A stretch of DNA of 64,000 bases from Bacilli bacterium (GTDB taxonomy: Bacteria; Bacillota_I; Bacilli_A; RFN20; CAG-826): NCBI GenBank assembly GCA_017429285.1, contig JAFRPF010000016.1, positions 164,471 to 228,470 of the forward strand, read 5' to 3'. Positions 62,631-64,000 of this stretch are shown here, piece after piece. A model generated the notes under the pieces. That model was not told the DNA's origin, made no database searches, and saw only the letters and a list, made by a program, of their open reading frames with translations. How positions within the stretch are numbered: the first letter of the stretch is position 1; each line of letters opens with the position of its first letter. The position numbers and the translations under genes were made by a program.

Positions 62631-63524
62631 TTATTTTTCCGGGCTTGTAATTGTGACCTTTTTACCTTTATAAGCTAGGTGGATAACTCCTGGACCACAG
62701 GATATGCCAATGATTGGTCCGACCCAATATTCAACGATTTTTGCATTTAATTCTTCGGTGAACCTTTTTTTGAAGTAGTCAGCAGCTTCTTGAGCCATTC
62801 CTTGACCGATATAAATAGTTGGTCTTTTGATACCTTCCACTGCCTCTTTTACTATATCAAATAGTGCTGTTAAAGATTTTTTTGTGCCTTTGACTTTTGA
62901 AACAGCATAATTATGTCCTAATGTGTCTGCGATGATGATTGGTTTGATGCCAAATATATTGCCGAAGAAAGCAGAAGAGCCAGAAACTCTACCAGCGTTT
63001 TTTAAATAAGTTAAAGTTTCCACTGTGCCGCATAGGTTATACGTGAGTTTTTCCTTTTCGACCCAATCGATTATTTCATCCATCGATTTGCCTTCCTCTT
63101 GTAAATCGCATGCATCCATCGCTAGTAGGCCAAGGGCCATTCCAGCACGGCATGTATCAATACCGATGATTTTTCTATCAGGATATTCTTTTTGTAGTTC
63201 ATCCACACTCAAACGGAAGACATTGAGAGAACCACTTAATACGGTTGCACAAGCAAGATATAAAATGTCGATTCCTTGATCTAATAGCGGTTTCATCTTT
63301 TCGACGAATTCCCTCATTTCGATAAGGCTAGTTTTTACTTTATTACTTGTATCCTTAATCCATTTGTATAATTGTTCAGGTGAATATTCTTTAAAATCCA
63401 AATCAGCATGGTATATTGCATCATTTACGTTTATTCCCATACGGAAATATTCAAGATGGTGTTTATTTCTTTGTTCCGTTGATAAATCACTTGAAGAGTC
63501 TGTGAATATTTGAAATTTAGACAT
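62631..63524 (-). CDS. DegV family fatty-acid-binding protein
   Basis: 297 residues. DegV fold with the FTDSSSDLS start and the GxDTCRAGMALG central region (GIDTCRAGMALGLLAMDAC), then KNAGRVSGS. DegV-family proteins bind fatty acids and, in Firmicutes, FakB members present them to the kinase FakA. Whether this is a FakB cannot be told here, as no fakA is in the window. Shine-Dalgarno AGAAGGAG. Monocistronic. Confidence 0.93.
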   Translation of the reverse strand: MSKFQIFTDSSSDLSTEQRNKHHLEYFRMGINVNDAIYHADLDFKEYSPEQLYKWIKDTSNKVKTSLIEMREFVEKMKPLLDQGIDILYLACATVLSGSLNVFRLSVDELQKEYPDRKIIGIDTCRAGMALGLLAMDACDLQEEGKSMDEIIDWVEKEKLTYNLCGTVETLTYLKNAGRVSGSSAFFGNIFGIKPIIIADTLGHNYAVSKVKGTKKSLTALFDIVKEAVEGIKRPTIYIGQGMAQEAADYFKKRFTEELNAKIVEYWVGPIIGISCGPGVIHLAYKGKKVTITSPEK

Positions 63525-63758
63525 AAAAATCTCCTTCTAATAGCCTATTATTTCACACTCATTTTGTTTTTTAAAAGGATTTTGATTATTTAAACCATAT
63601 AGATAACTGATTCATCGTAAAATAATCTACCATTTCCATAGGTATCTAATGATATGATTTATTATATTGCGTAATTTTTGAAAAAAGTTTTCTAAAGAAG
63701 GTTAATTACTTATATTTATTTATTGTAATATTATTAGATTACTAATAAAATAAAGAAA
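63525..63758. other. AT-rich intergenic region
   Basis: About 230 bp between degV and the tRNA terminator. Apart from the degV Shine-Dalgarno at its left edge I see no gene, repeat or clear promoter in it. Confidence 0.5.
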
Positions 63759-63775
63759 ACACGGCATTGCCGTGT
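63759..63775 (-). terminator. Terminator of tRNA-Thr
   Basis: ACACGGC / GCCGTGT with a 3-nt loop, followed on the reverse strand by TTTCTTTATTTT. It lies 14 nt past the CCA end. Confidence 0.9.
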
Positions 63776-63788
63776 ATCTAATGTAGGC

Positions 63789-63862
63789 TGGTGCCTCCTG
63801 CCAGAATCGAACTAGCAATAGATCCTTACCATGGATCCGTTATACCACTTAACTAAGGAGGC
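63789..63862 (-). tRNA. tRNA-Thr (anticodon GGU), CCA encoded
   Basis: 74 nt. Acceptor GCCTCCT / AGGAGGC, D-arm GTTA-AGTGGTA-TAAC, anticodon arm GATCC-ATGGTAA-GGATC, T-arm GCTAG-TTCGATT-CTGGC, discriminator A and encoded CCA. Anticodon positions 34-36 read GGT, decoding ACC and ACU (Thr). G1-C72 and C2-G71, known Thr identity pairs in E. coli, are present. Own promoter (TATAAT near 63875-63881) and terminator. Confidence 0.93.
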
Positions 63863-63905
63863 GGTACGCGAATAATATTATAACGAAACGCTTTCTTCTA
63901 CAAGT

Positions 63906-64000
63906 TTAATTTATTAATTTACCCATTAAATCATAAACAAAAGCATTTTCGATTAATACTTTTACTTTTTCTCCTTCTTTTAATTCTTTAAAACTGGTGA
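63906..64000 (-). CDS. C-terminus of a TRAM-domain protein (MiaB/RimO/MtaB or RNA methyltransferase), partial
   Basis: The last 31 residues are present, ending in FKELKEGEKVKVLIENAFVY and then DLMGKLIN. The GxxVxVxIxxAxxxxLxG pattern is the end of a TRAM RNA-binding domain, as found at the C-terminus of radical-SAM methylthiotransferases. The main part lies beyond the window edge, so the exact enzyme cannot be given. Confidence 0.6.
   Translation of the reverse strand, partial: TSFKELKEGEKVKVLIENAFVYDLMGKLIN

Noticed and set aside
1..64000. Prophage, transposon or integron
   Set aside because: No integrase, transposase, phage gene or flanking repeats were seen; gene content is nearly all housekeeping.

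Overview
The window is about 64 kb of an AT-rich bacterial chromosome carrying almost only housekeeping genes. It is densely packed: gaps are usually under 100 bp and junctions of the TAATG and GTGA type are common. The gene set is that of a low-GC Firmicute or Bacilli-Erysipelotrichia-Mollicutes relative. Markers are the T-box leader on alaS, the alaS-ruvX-DUF1292 and rimP-nusA-infB-rbfA orders, an RNase J, ComEA/ComEC, and T-rich intrinsic terminators. The standard code applies: no TGA is needed as Trp, although TGA is almost unused as a stop. I cannot name the species. An uncultured gut-type Bacilli/Erysipelotrichia lineage is my best inference.

Layout from left to right. A cut gene, then lepA, a nuclease-helicase, fmt, a phosphoesterase, an acyl-AMP ligase with its own carrier domain, rpsT, holA, comEC, comEA and greA (1-12.4 kb). 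Two half-size chromate transporters, an ABC/FtsX exporter and the alaS operon with its T-box follow (12.5-20.4 kb). Next come rarA-dtd-mnmA, pyrimidine nucleoside phosphorylase, an rRNA m5C methyltransferase, plsC-pullulanase, ftsK and an RNase J-like protein (20.4-33.3 kb). A cls / glycerol-3-phosphate dehydrogenase-type operon, pnp, rpsO, truB-ribF and a TtcA-GNAT fusion follow (33.4-43.8 kb). A molybdenum block (modABC, MOSC-Mog fusion, moaC, moeA-like, moaA) occupies 43.8-50.4 kb, then rimP-nusA-infB-rbfA. The right end (54.9-64 kb) is the least ordinary part: an LRR membrane protein, an ASCH protein, a Sel1 protein, a HAD phosphatase, a three-gene operon of unknown function headed by a six-fold YCG repeat protein, a second PlsC, a phosphatase lipoprotein with a non-standard start, DegV, tRNA-Thr(GGU) and the end of a TRAM-domain gene.

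Regulatory architecture is the most striking general feature. At about ten promoters the -10 box ends 7-8 nt before the start codon and no Shine-Dalgarno sequence is present, which predicts leaderless mRNAs. Other genes in the same window carry good Shine-Dalgarno sequences. Six terminator hairpins overlap the stop codon of the gene they end. The rimP-nusA leader carries a terminator that could provide NusA feedback.

The best candidate for an undescribed system is the operon at 58061-60108: a Cys-rich 16-residue repeat protein, a six-TM protein and a membrane-anchored extracytoplasmic protein.
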